A DNA stretch of 64,000 nucleotides, taken from Bryobacteraceae bacterium (lineage in GTDB: Bacteria; Acidobacteriota; Terriglobia; Bryobacterales; Bryobacteraceae). Where the stretch lies: NCBI GenBank assembly GCA_025056455.1, contig JANWVY010000007.1, positions 1 to 64,000 on the forward strand, read 5' to 3'. This document shows positions 53,335 to 61,496 of the stretch, one piece after another; position 1 is the first letter of the stretch; each line of letters begins with the position of its first letter. The position numbers and the translations under genes are program-made. The notes beneath the pieces are model-generated. The model ran no database searches. It had not been told where the DNA came from and saw nothing but the letters and a program-made list of their open reading frames with translations.

Positions 53335-53925
53335 ATGAAAGTCATTTACACTGGCTCAGCGCAGCTGTCTCCAGCGCAGCAAAAAAAAGTCGATGCCAAG
53401 CTCGCTAAGTTGGGGAAGCTGTTGGATCGCCGTGGCGAGAAGGAAGTACACGTCATTCTCAACACCGAACGGCACCTCCAACGCGCTGAGATCACCACGC
53501 ACTACTACGACCATCCCCTGGTGGGGATGCACAACGACAGCGATGCCTTCGTCGCCATTTCGGGAGCCATTGAGAAACTGGAAAAGCAAATCCTGAAACT
53601 GCGGGAAAAGTGGCGCGATACGAAACGCAGCCCCGATGCCAAGGCCTGGAAGGTGGTGGCTGCCGGGGAAGAGGCCAAGTCAACGGCTCCGGTTCAGAAG
53701 GCAAAAGTTAAAGCGACGGCAAAAGCGAAGGCTACCCCGCCGGCCGACGGCGATCGCCGCGTCTTCCGCGTCAATTACAGTCGCCGCAAGCCCATGACCC
53801 TCGAAGAGGCTATGATTGAGCTGGATGGCGACCGCGACTATCTGGTTTATCGAGATGCCGAGTCGGACCGCGTGAATGTGTTGGTCAAGCGGCGGGATGG
53901 CCATTTCGATTTGATCGAGGCCTAA
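53335..53925 (+). CDS. hpf: Long-form ribosome hibernation promoting factor
   Basis: Hpf inactivates ribosomes in stationary phase by promoting 100S dimers. The protein of about 196 residues is the long form: an N-terminal HPF/RaiA domain (MKVIYTGSAQLSPAQQKKVD), a Lys/Ala-rich linker (about 120-140) and a C-terminal dimerisation domain (RVFRVNYSRRKPMTLEEAMI, ELDGDRDYLVYRDAESDRVN). The ATG at 53335 with GGGGAGGA upstream is clearly the start. It lies between rpoN and rapZ; rapZ begins one base after its stop. Confidence 0.94.
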   Translation: MKVIYTGSAQLSPAQQKKVDAKLAKLGKLLDRRGEKEVHVILNTERHLQRAEITTHYYDHPLVGMHNDSDAFVAISGAIEKLEKQILKLREKWRDTKRSPDAKAWKVVAAGEEAKSTAPVQKAKVKATAKAKATPPADGDRRVFRVNYSRRKPMTLEEAMIELDGDRDYLVYRDAESDRVNVLVKRRDGHFDLIEA

Positions 53926-53926
53926 G

Positions 53927-54823
53927 ATGGCCCAGCAGCCCGAGAGCGCTTCGTTGAACCGGCCCGAACTGGTGGTGGTGACCGGGTTGAGCGGCTCGGG
54001 GAAAGGCACCGTGCTCAAATGCTTTGAAGACCTTGGGTATTATTCGGTGGACAACCTGCCCACCGAGCTTATCCCAAAGTTTGCCGAGCTCACAAAATCC
54101 TCACCCGACATTCGTTGCGCAGCGCTTGGCGTTGACATCCGGGAGGGCGCCGGGCTGAGCGAGTTCCCCGCCATTTATAAAAAGCTACGCCGGCGGTTAC
54201 GCACTCTGCTGCTTTTCCTGGAGGCCGACGACGCGACTTTGCTGCGCCGGTACAGCGAAACCCGGCGCCCCCATCCTTTGGGCGGTGAGGAAACCGTCAG
54301 CGAGAGCCTAGCCAAAGAACGGCGCGCCTTACAGCCCATCCGCGAACTCGCTGACCACATCGTCGACACTTCGCGCTTTACCGTTCATGAGCTCCGCGAA
54401 GTGATCCGCGAGCGTTTCGAAGGCTCACGCCAGGAGCAGAAACTGATGATTTGCGTCACCAGCTTCGGTTTCCGCCATGGACTGCCTCCCGACAGCGACC
54501 TCGTCTTTGACGTGCGGTTCCTTCCCAACCCAAACTACATTCCGGAATTCAAGTCTTTGAGCGGCCGGCATCCGCGGGTGGCCCGCTATATCCGGTCCTT
54601 CCCGCAAACGCAGGAGTTCATGACCAGAATTTCAGAACTGCTGCTATACCTGATCCCGCACTATATTCGCGAAGGGAAAAGCTATCTCACGATCGCTTTT
54701 GGATGCACCGGTGGGCAGCATCGGAGCGTCATGATGGCCTCCGATATCCGCAAGCGTTTGATGCGCGCCGGTTACAAGGTCAAGGAAGTGCACCGAGATC
54801 TTGGAAAGGCGGCGGCTGGCTAA
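53927..54823 (+). CDS. rapZ: RNase adapter / nucleotide-binding protein RapZ
   Basis: RapZ (YvcJ in Bacillus) is a P-loop protein; the E. coli homologue delivers the small RNA GlmZ to RNase E. The 298-residue protein has the P-loop GLSGSGKGT at residues 20-28, the downstream YSVDNLPTELIPKFAEL block, a Walker B-like region (LLFLEADDATLLRRYSETRR, P) and the conserved C-terminal domain (TIAFGCTGGQHRSVMMASD). Its role here cannot be assumed to be the enteric one. It is transcribed with hpf. Confidence 0.95.
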   Translation: MAQQPESASLNRPELVVVTGLSGSGKGTVLKCFEDLGYYSVDNLPTELIPKFAELTKSSPDIRCAALGVDIREGAGLSEFPAIYKKLRRRLRTLLLFLEADDATLLRRYSETRRPHPLGGEETVSESLAKERRALQPIRELADHIVDTSRFTVHELREVIRERFEGSRQEQKLMICVTSFGFRHGLPPDSDLVFDVRFLPNPNYIPEFKSLSGRHPRVARYIRSFPQTQEFMTRISELLLYLIPHYIREGKSYLTIAFGCTGGQHRSVMMASDIRKRLMRAGYKVKEVHRDLGKAAAG

Positions 54824-54853
54824 ACTAGACTCGCCGGTCCTTGAGCCATCATC

Positions 54854-55681
54854 ATGGAAAGAATGAAACTCCCTCCAGTTCCCTTGACCCTTGAAGGGGC
54901 TTCGGTCCTGCACCAGATGGTGCGGGTTCAGTGGAGCGCGCTGCGCAAGGTCTCTCCGGACGAGCAGATGGTTATCGCGCAAGAGGCGCAGGCCGTATTT
55001 GCCGATGCCAGCTTGTCAGCGATGTACGCGCTGCTCGGCCACAAAGGCGACTTGATGTTTCTCCATTTCCGCAAAGATTTTGAGCAGCTGGCTCAAGTGC
55101 AGCTTGATTTGTCTCATCTGCGCTTGATGGACTACTGCGAGGTTGTCAACTCATACCTTTCAGTTGTGGAGCTGGGGCTATATGAGTCGACGGCAAAGAC
55201 CTATCAGGCGCTCGCCGAGCGAGGAATTGAGCCGCATACGCCAGCCTGGCAACAAGGTGTCGAAGAGGTGCTGTCACGCCAGCGCCAGGCTATGGCGCCA
55301 AGGCTCTATCCACCGATCCCAGCAAACCGTTATGTCTGTTTTTACCCGATGGACCGCCGGCGCGGCGAGCAAAAAAACTGGTATATGGAGCCGATGTCCG
55401 AGCGCGCACGCATGATGCACGAGCACGGACTTGTGGGCCGGCGCTATGCCGATCAAGTCAAACAAATCATTTCTGGTTCCATCGGCTTTGACGACTGGGA
55501 GTGGGGTGTTGACTTGTTTGCTGACGAGCCGCTCGTGTTCAAAAAGCTCATTTATGAAATGCGGTTTGATGAGGTGAGCGCCATGTATGCGAGCTTCGGC
55601 CCGTTCTTCGTGGGGTTGCGGTTCCCGAGCGAGGATCTTGGTGCTTATCTTCAAGGCAAGCTGCCCGCCCTTAGAGGATGA
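54854..55681 (+). CDS. hemQ: Coproheme decarboxylase HemQ (chlorite dismutase family)
   Basis: HemQ converts coproheme to heme b in the coproporphyrin-dependent pathway. The 275-residue protein has the HemQ-specific stretch YPMDRRRGEQKNWYMEPMSE with the catalytic Tyr in NWYM, then RMMHEHG with the heme-binding His, and the signature ISGSIGFDDWEWGVDLFADE. The end matches too (YEMRFDEVSAMYASFGPFFV). The ATG at 54863 with GGAAAGA upstream is an alternative start. The chlorite-dismutating Arg of true chlorite dismutases is not expected in this subgroup. Confidence 0.92.
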   Translation: MERMKLPPVPLTLEGASVLHQMVRVQWSALRKVSPDEQMVIAQEAQAVFADASLSAMYALLGHKGDLMFLHFRKDFEQLAQVQLDLSHLRLMDYCEVVNSYLSVVELGLYESTAKTYQALAERGIEPHTPAWQQGVEEVLSRQRQAMAPRLYPPIPANRYVCFYPMDRRRGEQKNWYMEPMSERARMMHEHGLVGRRYADQVKQIISGSIGFDDWEWGVDLFADEPLVFKKLIYEMRFDEVSAMYASFGPFFVGLRFPSEDLGAYLQGKLPALRG

Positions 55682-55780
55682 GCCAGCGGCAAGAGCATTT
55701 TTCCAGGGCGGGAGGCGTTCCCGTTCTTTTGCTAGCGGTGCGAGCGCCTGCTTGAGGCCTTCGATGCGAGGAACCCAGCC

Positions 55781-56647
55781 ATGAAGATCTTTCTCACCGG
55801 CGCCACGGGCTACATTGGCCAAGTGGTGGCCGAACAACTCCAGCAATCTGGCCACCAAGTCTATGGACTGGCGCGGTCGCCGGCATCGGCGGCAAAACTG
55901 CACGCCATGGGTGTAGAAGTCGTAGCGGGGGACCTGCGCGATCTTCCGGTTTTGCAGGCGGCTGCTCGTCAAGCCGACGCGGTGATTCATACGGCCATCT
56001 GCTGGGGAGCTGAAGTCGCACAGTTCGATGAGCAGGCCGTCAGGGCCATGCTGGAGGCGATGGCTCGGTCCAATAAACCCTTCCTCTATACAAGTGGTGT
56101 TTGGGTGCTCGGCGATACCAAAGGGCACGTTGCCGGCGAGATGTGGAAGCCCCGCCCCCCTGCCATCGTTGCTTGGCGGCTGGCCGTTGAGCGGCTTGTG
56201 TTAACGGCAGGTGAACGTGGTGTGCGTGGCATGGTCATCCGCCCGGCGATGGTCTACGGCCGTGGAGGCGGATTTGTCGCGGGACTTGTCCAGCAGGCCA
56301 AGCAGAAGGGCTGCGTTGAAATTGCTGGCACCGGGGAAAACCACATGAGCTTTGTGCCTGTGGAAGGTCTCGCAAAACTTTACGTGCTGGCCGTTGAGTC
56401 CCCGCTCTCCGGCGAATTATTTCTCGCCGCGGATGGTCCCGCCTTCACCGTTCGCAGCTTGGCGGAGGCGACCGGCGCTCGCGTGGAAACGGTTCCCTTG
56501 GAGCTGGCGCGCCAGAAGTTCGGGCCCGTCGCCGACGCCCTGGTTATGGACCAGCGTGTCATGTCAACGAAGGCGGGCCGCCTACTCGGATGGAATCCGC
56601 GGTATCCCAGTGTGCTCGAAGAAGTGAAACGCATGATGGCGGAGTGA
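55781..56647 (+). CDS. NAD(P)-dependent epimerase/dehydratase (SDR-like)
   Basis: This 288-residue protein has the extended-SDR N-terminus MKIFLTGATGYIGQVVAEQL and the usual substrate-binding layout with a Tyr-containing SGVWVLGDTKGHVAGE segment. It is closest by pattern to NAD-dependent epimerase-like (YwnB/YeeZ-type) proteins of unknown substrate. GAGGAAC lies before the ATG at 55781. It follows hemQ by about 100 bases and precedes the DUF1232 gene by 28 bases. Confidence 0.88.
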   Translation: MKIFLTGATGYIGQVVAEQLQQSGHQVYGLARSPASAAKLHAMGVEVVAGDLRDLPVLQAAARQADAVIHTAICWGAEVAQFDEQAVRAMLEAMARSNKPFLYTSGVWVLGDTKGHVAGEMWKPRPPAIVAWRLAVERLVLTAGERGVRGMVIRPAMVYGRGGGFVAGLVQQAKQKGCVEIAGTGENHMSFVPVEGLAKLYVLAVESPLSGELFLAADGPAFTVRSLAEATGARVETVPLELARQKFGPVADALVMDQRVMSTKAGRLLGWNPRYPSVLEEVKRMMAE

Positions 56648-56675
56648 CATCTATTGAGTGCCAGCAGGAGGGTTC

Positions 56676-57062
56676 ATGGGCGAGTCTTTCATTTTCTCCG
56701 CGAAGCTCATCGGCGCCGTTGTTCTTCTCTACGTCGCCTATCGCCTGTTGCGATTTTCGCTGCGGGTCTGGCTTGCTTGGAAGATGGTGCGACGGGCGGG
56801 CTTCGCGCTGAAGGCCTTAATCGCGTCGGCTGCTGGAGCGGTTTACGGGCTGAGCCCGCTAGACGCTCTGCCGGATTGGATCGTTGGAGCAGGGTGGCTG
56901 GATGACTTCCTCGTGCTCCTGGCCGTCTGGTTCTATCTCAAGTACTTGGGCAAACCTCGTCCCTGGTCGCTCGTGACTCCGGTAGCCAGCAACCGTTTGG
57001 CTCCCTCCGCCCGGCCATCCAAATCCGCGTTTGCCCGCTGGCTACCCTCTCTCAACCGCTAA
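56676..57062 (+). CDS. DUF1232 (YkvA-like) membrane protein
   Basis: This protein of about 128 residues has a hydrophobic N-terminal helix (SFIFSAKLIGAVVLLYVAYR) and the DUF1232 motif YGLSPLDALPDWIVGAGWLD, then DFLVLLAVWFYLKYLG. DUF1232 proteins are small membrane proteins of unknown function. The start at the ATG at 56676 has AGGAGG only about 4 bases upstream, so the short spacing leaves the upstream in-frame GTG (56658) possible. Confidence 0.82.
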   Translation: MGESFIFSAKLIGAVVLLYVAYRLLRFSLRVWLAWKMVRRAGFALKALIASAAGAVYGLSPLDALPDWIVGAGWLDDFLVLLAVWFYLKYLGKPRPWSLVTPVASNRLAPSARPSKSAFARWLPSLNR

Positions 57063-57145
57063 CGTTTGGTTCCCCACTCTGGCCCGCCAATCAGCCCGGT
57101 AGCGCCGCGCGAGAGTGAGCTGCGAGAATGGCAGGGTACGTCTCT

Positions 57146-57895
57146 ATGCGCAAACCATTGATGGCCGGCAATTGGAAAATGTACAAGACTGCCGGCGAAA
57201 CAAAATCTTTTTTCGAAAAGTTTCTCCCGCTGGTTGCCGTCGCAACGCATGCGGATGTGGTGATCTGCCCGCCATTTGTCAATATTCCGGCAGCTGTCGA
57301 GGCTACTGAGACCAGTCGGGTCGAGATTGGCGCGCAGAATCTTTACTGGAAAAACGAAGGGGCTTATACGGGAGAAGTCTCTGGACCGATGATTTTTGCT
57401 GCGGGCGCGCGCTGGGTGATCATCGGGCATAGCGAGCGCCGGCAGTACTTCCAGGAAACCGACGCCACGGTGTTCCAACGAACGCAAGCCGCTCTGGCCT
57501 GCGGTCTCAATCCGATTGTTTGCGTCGGGGAGACACTCGCCGAGCGTGAGGCCGGAGCGACCGAGCAAGTGCTCAAAACGCAGTTCGAAGTTGGGCTAGG
57601 CTCGTTGGCGCCGGAGCAATTCGCCAAGATCACCATCGCCTATGAGCCAGTGTGGGCCATCGGGACGGGCAAAACGGCGACACCGGAAACCGCAGCGGAA
57701 GCGCACCGTTTTTTGCGGGGTTTGATTTCGGCCAAATTTGGCCATCCGCAAGCTGTGCAGACCCGCATCCTGTATGGGGGAAGCGTCAAACCAGAGAATA
57801 TCAAAGGTCTCATGGCGCAGCCGGAGATTGACGGGGCGCTCGTGGGGGGCGCGAGCTTAGATGCAGATTCGTTTTCTGCGATTGTGAATTTCTAG
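57146..57895 (+). CDS. tpiA: Triosephosphate isomerase
   Basis: TIM interconverts dihydroxyacetone phosphate and glyceraldehyde 3-phosphate. The protein of about 249 residues starts MRKPLMAGNWKMYKTAGETK, with catalytic Lys in GNWKMYK, His in IIGHSERRQYF and Glu in AYEPVWAIGTGK. Phosphate loop YGGSVKPENIKGLM and LVGGASLDADSF complete it. An upstream in-frame ATG at 57128 would add six residues; 57146 is chosen by family alignment. It is the last gene on the plus strand before the secretion operon. Confidence 0.95.
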   Translation: MRKPLMAGNWKMYKTAGETKSFFEKFLPLVAVATHADVVICPPFVNIPAAVEATETSRVEIGAQNLYWKNEGAYTGEVSGPMIFAAGARWVIIGHSERRQYFQETDATVFQRTQAALACGLNPIVCVGETLAEREAGATEQVLKTQFEVGLGSLAPEQFAKITIAYEPVWAIGTGKTATPETAAEAHRFLRGLISAKFGHPQAVQTRILYGGSVKPENIKGLMAQPEIDGALVGGASLDADSFSAIVNF

Positions 57896-57901
57896 CGCCA
57901 C

Positions 57902-59479
57902 TCAGCGGCGCCGGCTACCGGGTACGGGATTTCCCGTATTGAAACCGGAGCCCCGGCCCGAGCTGCCGCCTGTTCCAAAGGAGCCGGCGCCGGAACCGAA
58001 GCCGCTGCCGAAGCCTGGCGAGGATCCAGCGCCCGTTCCCAGTCCTGGATTCATGGCGCCGCCCGCTGGCAAGCCTGTAGACTGGCTCGGGCTCATCGTG
58101 CCCTGGACACTTTGACCGCTGAAGTTGACGCCGCCTCCCATCAACACCGGATCGCGTTTCGCATCATAAAGAAATTCCCATTCGTTGTAACGACTGCGAT
58201 CGTTGATCAGCTTAATGCCTTCTGCTTCGTATTTGCTGGCTACTCCGGCAATCCCAGCGCCAAAGGTCTGAGCGCCCAGGCCAGTACTGGTGCCAGGGCC
58301 CGCCCGCGGAGTGGTGAGGATGCGGTTGATCATGTCTCTCACGTTCGCGTTTTGCGGCTGGCCTAGGCCGGGTTGCTGCCCGAGGGCTTGCGCTTGCGCC
58401 CATCCCGGTTGCTGGCCGAGGCCCGGTTGGGGTCCGAAGCCCGGCGGTTGGGGATAGGCAGGTTGTCCTTGTGTTTGGGAACTTGAGGGGATCTGCGTAG
58501 TGTAGCCGGGGAAGGCGCCTTGAGGCGGCTGGACTGGTTGCACCGGCGTGATCCGTCCGGGAAATGCTCCTGGGCTCGGCGGAGCGGGTGGAGCAAAACC
58601 AGTCACGGAGCCTGGGACAACTCCGGGTTGAACAAAAGGCTGTTGTGGGAAGCCTGCACTTGGCGGAGGCGGCGCGCTCGGATCCTGGCCCCCGAGATTT
58701 TGCGGCGGAGGCAGGCTGGGAGACATTCCAGTTTGCGGTTGAGGAACAACCTGTTGTTGAGGCGGGTTCGCCTGCGGAGGGTAGCCTGGAAGTGGCGCGC
58801 TGATGCCTCCCGCCCAGGTTTGTTGTTGTTGCTGGAGAGCGAGAATCTGTTGCTGCTGCTGTTGCAGCATTTGTTGCTGGAGTTGTTGTTGTTCGGCGGC
58901 CGCTGCTTCGTTTGGATTACTGGGGTTGTTTGAGCCGCCCTCGGCGCCCGCCTGGCCCGGAGCGCCTGCCATTTCACTAGGTCGCAAACGGTTGGCCACG
59001 GTGGCCCCTCCCGGACCTTGGGTTGGGCCCGACCCGATCGAAGGTCCCTCGGTAATAAAGGTGTTTTGATTGCCCTGGCCTTGCTTCTGGTTCTGATAGA
59101 GCACGCTATCGGTGAATTCCCCGTTTGGACCTATGTGGATGAGCCGCCATTCATCCTTTCCTGTCATCGGATCCACGTATCGCCGTCTTAAGAACCGTTT
59201 TCCATTGGTGCTCTCCAAGGCCTCGATACTCGGCGGATATTGCCGCATCTTACGTACATAGAGTTGGATTGCACGGCGGTACTCCAGTCCGCGTTCCACG
59301 AGCAACTCTTCGCGCAGCCGCTGTGATTCAAACGCCACCCGAGGCAACTCTAAGTAGATAGTTAAGGCTGCGGCCGCCGCCATCAGGAATACAAACATCA
59401 GGACGAAACCGCCCTCGCCCGAGCGGCGCCGGATCGCCGGCTTCTGGCCAGGAATCGGTGCTGGTGAGCTGTTGTGCAT
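57902..59479 (-). CDS. Pseudopilin-like protein with long Q/P/G-rich tail
   Basis: This 525-residue protein has a prepilin-like N-terminus: GEGGFVLMFVFLMAAAAALT, with a Gly-Phe cleavage-like site but without the conserved Glu at position 5, as in GspK-type minor pseudopilins. The region up to about 130 resembles GspG (YPPSIEALE and RYVDPMTGKDEWRLI). The rest is unusual: a polyQ-like run with several Q5-Q6 tracts near residues 195-215, then Pro/Gly/Gln-rich sequence, and a Gly/Ser-rich tail ending in RRR. It starts four bases after the PilP-like gene. Confidence 0.75.
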   Translation of the reverse strand: MHNSSPAPIPGQKPAIRRRSGEGGFVLMFVFLMAAAAALTIYLELPRVAFESQRLREELLVERGLEYRRAIQLYVRKMRQYPPSIEALESTNGKRFLRRRYVDPMTGKDEWRLIHIGPNGEFTDSVLYQNQKQGQGNQNTFITEGPSIGSGPTQGPGGATVANRLRPSEMAGAPGQAGAEGGSNNPSNPNEAAAAEQQQLQQQMLQQQQQQILALQQQQQTWAGGISAPLPGYPPQANPPQQQVVPQPQTGMSPSLPPPQNLGGQDPSAPPPPSAGFPQQPFVQPGVVPGSVTGFAPPAPPSPGAFPGRITPVQPVQPPQGAFPGYTTQIPSSSQTQGQPAYPQPPGFGPQPGLGQQPGWAQAQALGQQPGLGQPQNANVRDMINRILTTPRAGPGTSTGLGAQTFGAGIAGVASKYEAEGIKLINDRSRYNEWEFLYDAKRDPVLMGGGVNFSGQSVQGTMSPSQSTGLPAGGAMNPGLGTGAGSSPGFGSGFGSGAGSFGTGGSSGRGSGFNTGNPVPGSRRR

Positions 59480-59483
59480 CGGC

Positions 59484-60242
59484 CTATCCTTGTGTTGGCT
59501 CTTCGAGCGGAAGCGACTGCTGGTGTTTGTATTCCGTATCCTCCACCAGAACCGAGTTCACTCCAATGCGCACCACTTTGTAGCGGCGCTTGATCAACTC
59601 GCCTTCTCCGGCCACGAAAATTTCGTCACCCTCGAGGAAGAAGGCGCGTTTGGCTCCCGATCGCGGAGCGCTGAATCCGTAAAACTTTAGGGGGATGGGC
59701 GGTGGGGGAGGCTTGGGCGGTTCAACAGGCTTCGGAGGGTCCGGCGGTTTGGTTTCTGGTCCCATCGCGCGAGGAAGAAAACCTTTTTTCGGAGCGGGCG
59801 GCTTCACTGGACCCACTTCCACCTTCGGCGCAGGTGTTGGCGAGAGTGGAGCTGCGGAAAAATCAAAGAGCGAGCGGTGACCTCCCTCAAGAGTGATGTT
59901 CTGAAGTTTGGCGATCAGATCGAGCCTTAGCGTCGGATCCACGGTCATCGGATCCGGTCGGTTCTTCGGGTCAACCGCAAGTGAGGGGACAAACTGTCCG
60001 AGGGAGCGGCCCGCTTGTCGGCGTTGCGTCGAGGCAGGTGTCCGCACAGGCGGAGGCTGAGACAGCGGAGGCTCGGCAAGCGGTGCGACTGCAGTCGTTT
60101 TTTTGGGGACCGTGTTGGTAGCTTGTCTTGCTTCTGGCGGAAGATCAGGACCAGAAAGCAAATTGGTATAGATCGAGTAGGCCGCTACGACGCTTAACAC
60201 GCCCAGCGCAATCACCTTATTTCTTTCCGCGCCGAGTTTCAT
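59484..60242 (-). CDS. PilP/GspC-like inner-membrane secretion protein
   Basis: This 252-residue protein has one N-terminal transmembrane helix (VIALGVLSVVAAYSIYTNLL), a Pro-rich middle (about 130-180) and a C-terminal beta domain (LKFYGFSAPRSGAKRAFFLE, IFVAGEGELIKRRYKVVRIG). Its layout matches PilP or GspC, which link the inner-membrane platform to the outer-membrane secretin; identity at family level is inferred from layout and order after PilO. It overlaps the PilO-like gene by ATGA (60239-60242). Confidence 0.7.
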   Translation of the reverse strand: MKLGAERNKVIALGVLSVVAAYSIYTNLLSGPDLPPEARQATNTVPKKTTAVAPLAEPPLSQPPPVRTPASTQRRQAGRSLGQFVPSLAVDPKNRPDPMTVDPTLRLDLIAKLQNITLEGGHRSLFDFSAAPLSPTPAPKVEVGPVKPPAPKKGFLPRAMGPETKPPDPPKPVEPPKPPPPPIPLKFYGFSAPRSGAKRAFFLEGDEIFVAGEGELIKRRYKVVRIGVNSVLVEDTEYKHQQSLPLEEPTQG

Positions 60243-60946
60243 GGTCTGCCTCCAGGTGCGACGCCTTGGCTCTGGGCGACGGCTGCGCTAGAAGCCGTAG
60301 CCGGTGCAAGCGGTTCCTCACGGACAAACACATTCACTTTGAGGTTGATGTTCAGCACTCCTTGACCGGATTGTTGAGGCGCAGCCGCCATGCTCTCCAC
60401 CAGAAAAAAACGTGGAGACCGGTCCAAACGGTTCACATATTGAATTAAATCAGCATAAGTGCCCTCGTAGTTCGCTGTAATGGTCATCATGCTGAGCTCG
60501 TCAGATCCCTCAATGGGCTCAAAGGCGAAGCTGTGTTCCTTGGGCTTAATGCCCGAAGCTTTCGACATGGTGATCAATTCATTCACAAGAGTTGAGGAGG
60601 CGGTTCTGCGGCTTAAAAAGAATTTCGCCAAGAACTGATCGCCTTCTTTACGCGCCTTTTCCGATTTGGCCGCCAGCACCGTCAGCCGTTCGATCTGCTT
60701 TTTGTGTTGAAGTTGCTGTTTGCGAAGAGCGGCGAGTTTCATTTCGAGCTGCTCCGGGGAGTCTTCCCACGGACGAAAGGCAAAGAGCGCAGCAATGACA
60801 TTCGCCAGCAACAGCAGGCCAACTACGACGCGAGCAACCAAGCGGGGATCGTGCTTGCGAATGCGGCCGGCTGCGAGGGAGGAGTTTGCCATCCGGCCCA
60901 GCTTCAGCCCCGCGAGCCGTTGTCGAATGCTAGAGCTTCTGGGCAT
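60239..60946 (-). CDS. pilO: PilO-like pilus assembly protein
   Basis: This 235-residue protein has one transmembrane helix (LVARVVVGLLLLANVIAALF), then a coiled coil (QLEMKLAALRKQQLQHKKQI) and a ferredoxin-like PilO domain (SMMTITANYEGTYADLIQYV, then RSPRFFLVESM). PilO pairs with PilN to set the inner-membrane alignment complex. It overlaps PilN by 17 bases and the next gene by 4 bases, which implies tight coexpression. Confidence 0.85.
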   Translation of the reverse strand: MPRSSSIRQRLAGLKLGRMANSSLAAGRIRKHDPRLVARVVVGLLLLANVIAALFAFRPWEDSPEQLEMKLAALRKQQLQHKKQIERLTVLAAKSEKARKEGDQFLAKFFLSRRTASSTLVNELITMSKASGIKPKEHSFAFEPIEGSDELSMMTITANYEGTYADLIQYVNRLDRSPRFFLVESMAAAPQQSGQGVLNINLKVNVFVREEPLAPATASSAAVAQSQGVAPGGRP

Positions 60947-61496
60947 AGTTCACACTGACGCGATAGCGGTACAGAGGCTCAGTTTGGGACGGCGGCAACA
61001 TGCTGTTGACTTGGGTTGCCCCAAACTGCGGCGAACTTTCAAGCCGCATCAGCATTTCAACAACCGGCTCAGAGGACTGCGCGCCGACCACCATTTCGAG
61101 ATAAACCTGATTTTCAGGCGTTACCTGGGGCCGGATGGAGATAATCCGCACCGAATGGGGAATCACCTTTTCTAAGTCCGAGAACATCCGGGTCCAGGAG
61201 ATGCTTTTCCGCAGCAGCAACTGATTGAGAAAAATGCTCCGTTCGATCACTTCGCTGTTTTCCGGTTGTCGCAGCACGGCTTCCAGGCGCGCTTGCTCAG
61301 CCGCTAGACTCCGGACTAGCTGTTCGGCTTTCTGGACCTCGGCGCGCGCCTCACGGGTGAGGTCATCGGTGAGCAGCGCCAGGTAGGTGAACACGCCAAG
61401 CGTTACGGTGAGCAGGCTGCCTAGCGCCCAGGCAGCGACCAGGTAGGGCCGCTCCCTGCGGAACGGTTCGGTGGCGAGGTTAATCGTGAGCCTCAC
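60930..61496 (-). CDS. pilN: PilN-like pilus assembly protein
   Basis: This 188-residue protein has the PilN N-terminal motif INLATEPFRRERPYLVAAWA directly before a membrane helix, then a coiled coil (LEAVLRQPENSEVIERSIFL) and a ferredoxin-like fold. PilN in this position links PilM to PilO. It starts at the base adjacent to the PilM stop and overlaps PilO by 17 bases. Confidence 0.85.
   Translation of the reverse strand: MRLTINLATEPFRRERPYLVAAWALGSLLTVTLGVFTYLALLTDDLTREARAEVQKAEQLVRSLAAEQARLEAVLRQPENSEVIERSIFLNQLLLRKSISWTRMFSDLEKVIPHSVRIISIRPQVTPENQVYLEMVVGAQSSEPVVEMLMRLESSPQFGATQVNSMLPPSQTEPLYRYRVSVNYAQKL

Noticed and set aside
58800-58925. Microsatellite-like CAA/CAG tract in the secretion operon
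   Set aside because: It is in frame and encodes the Q-rich tail of the pseudopilin-like protein, so it is listed there rather than as a separate repeat.
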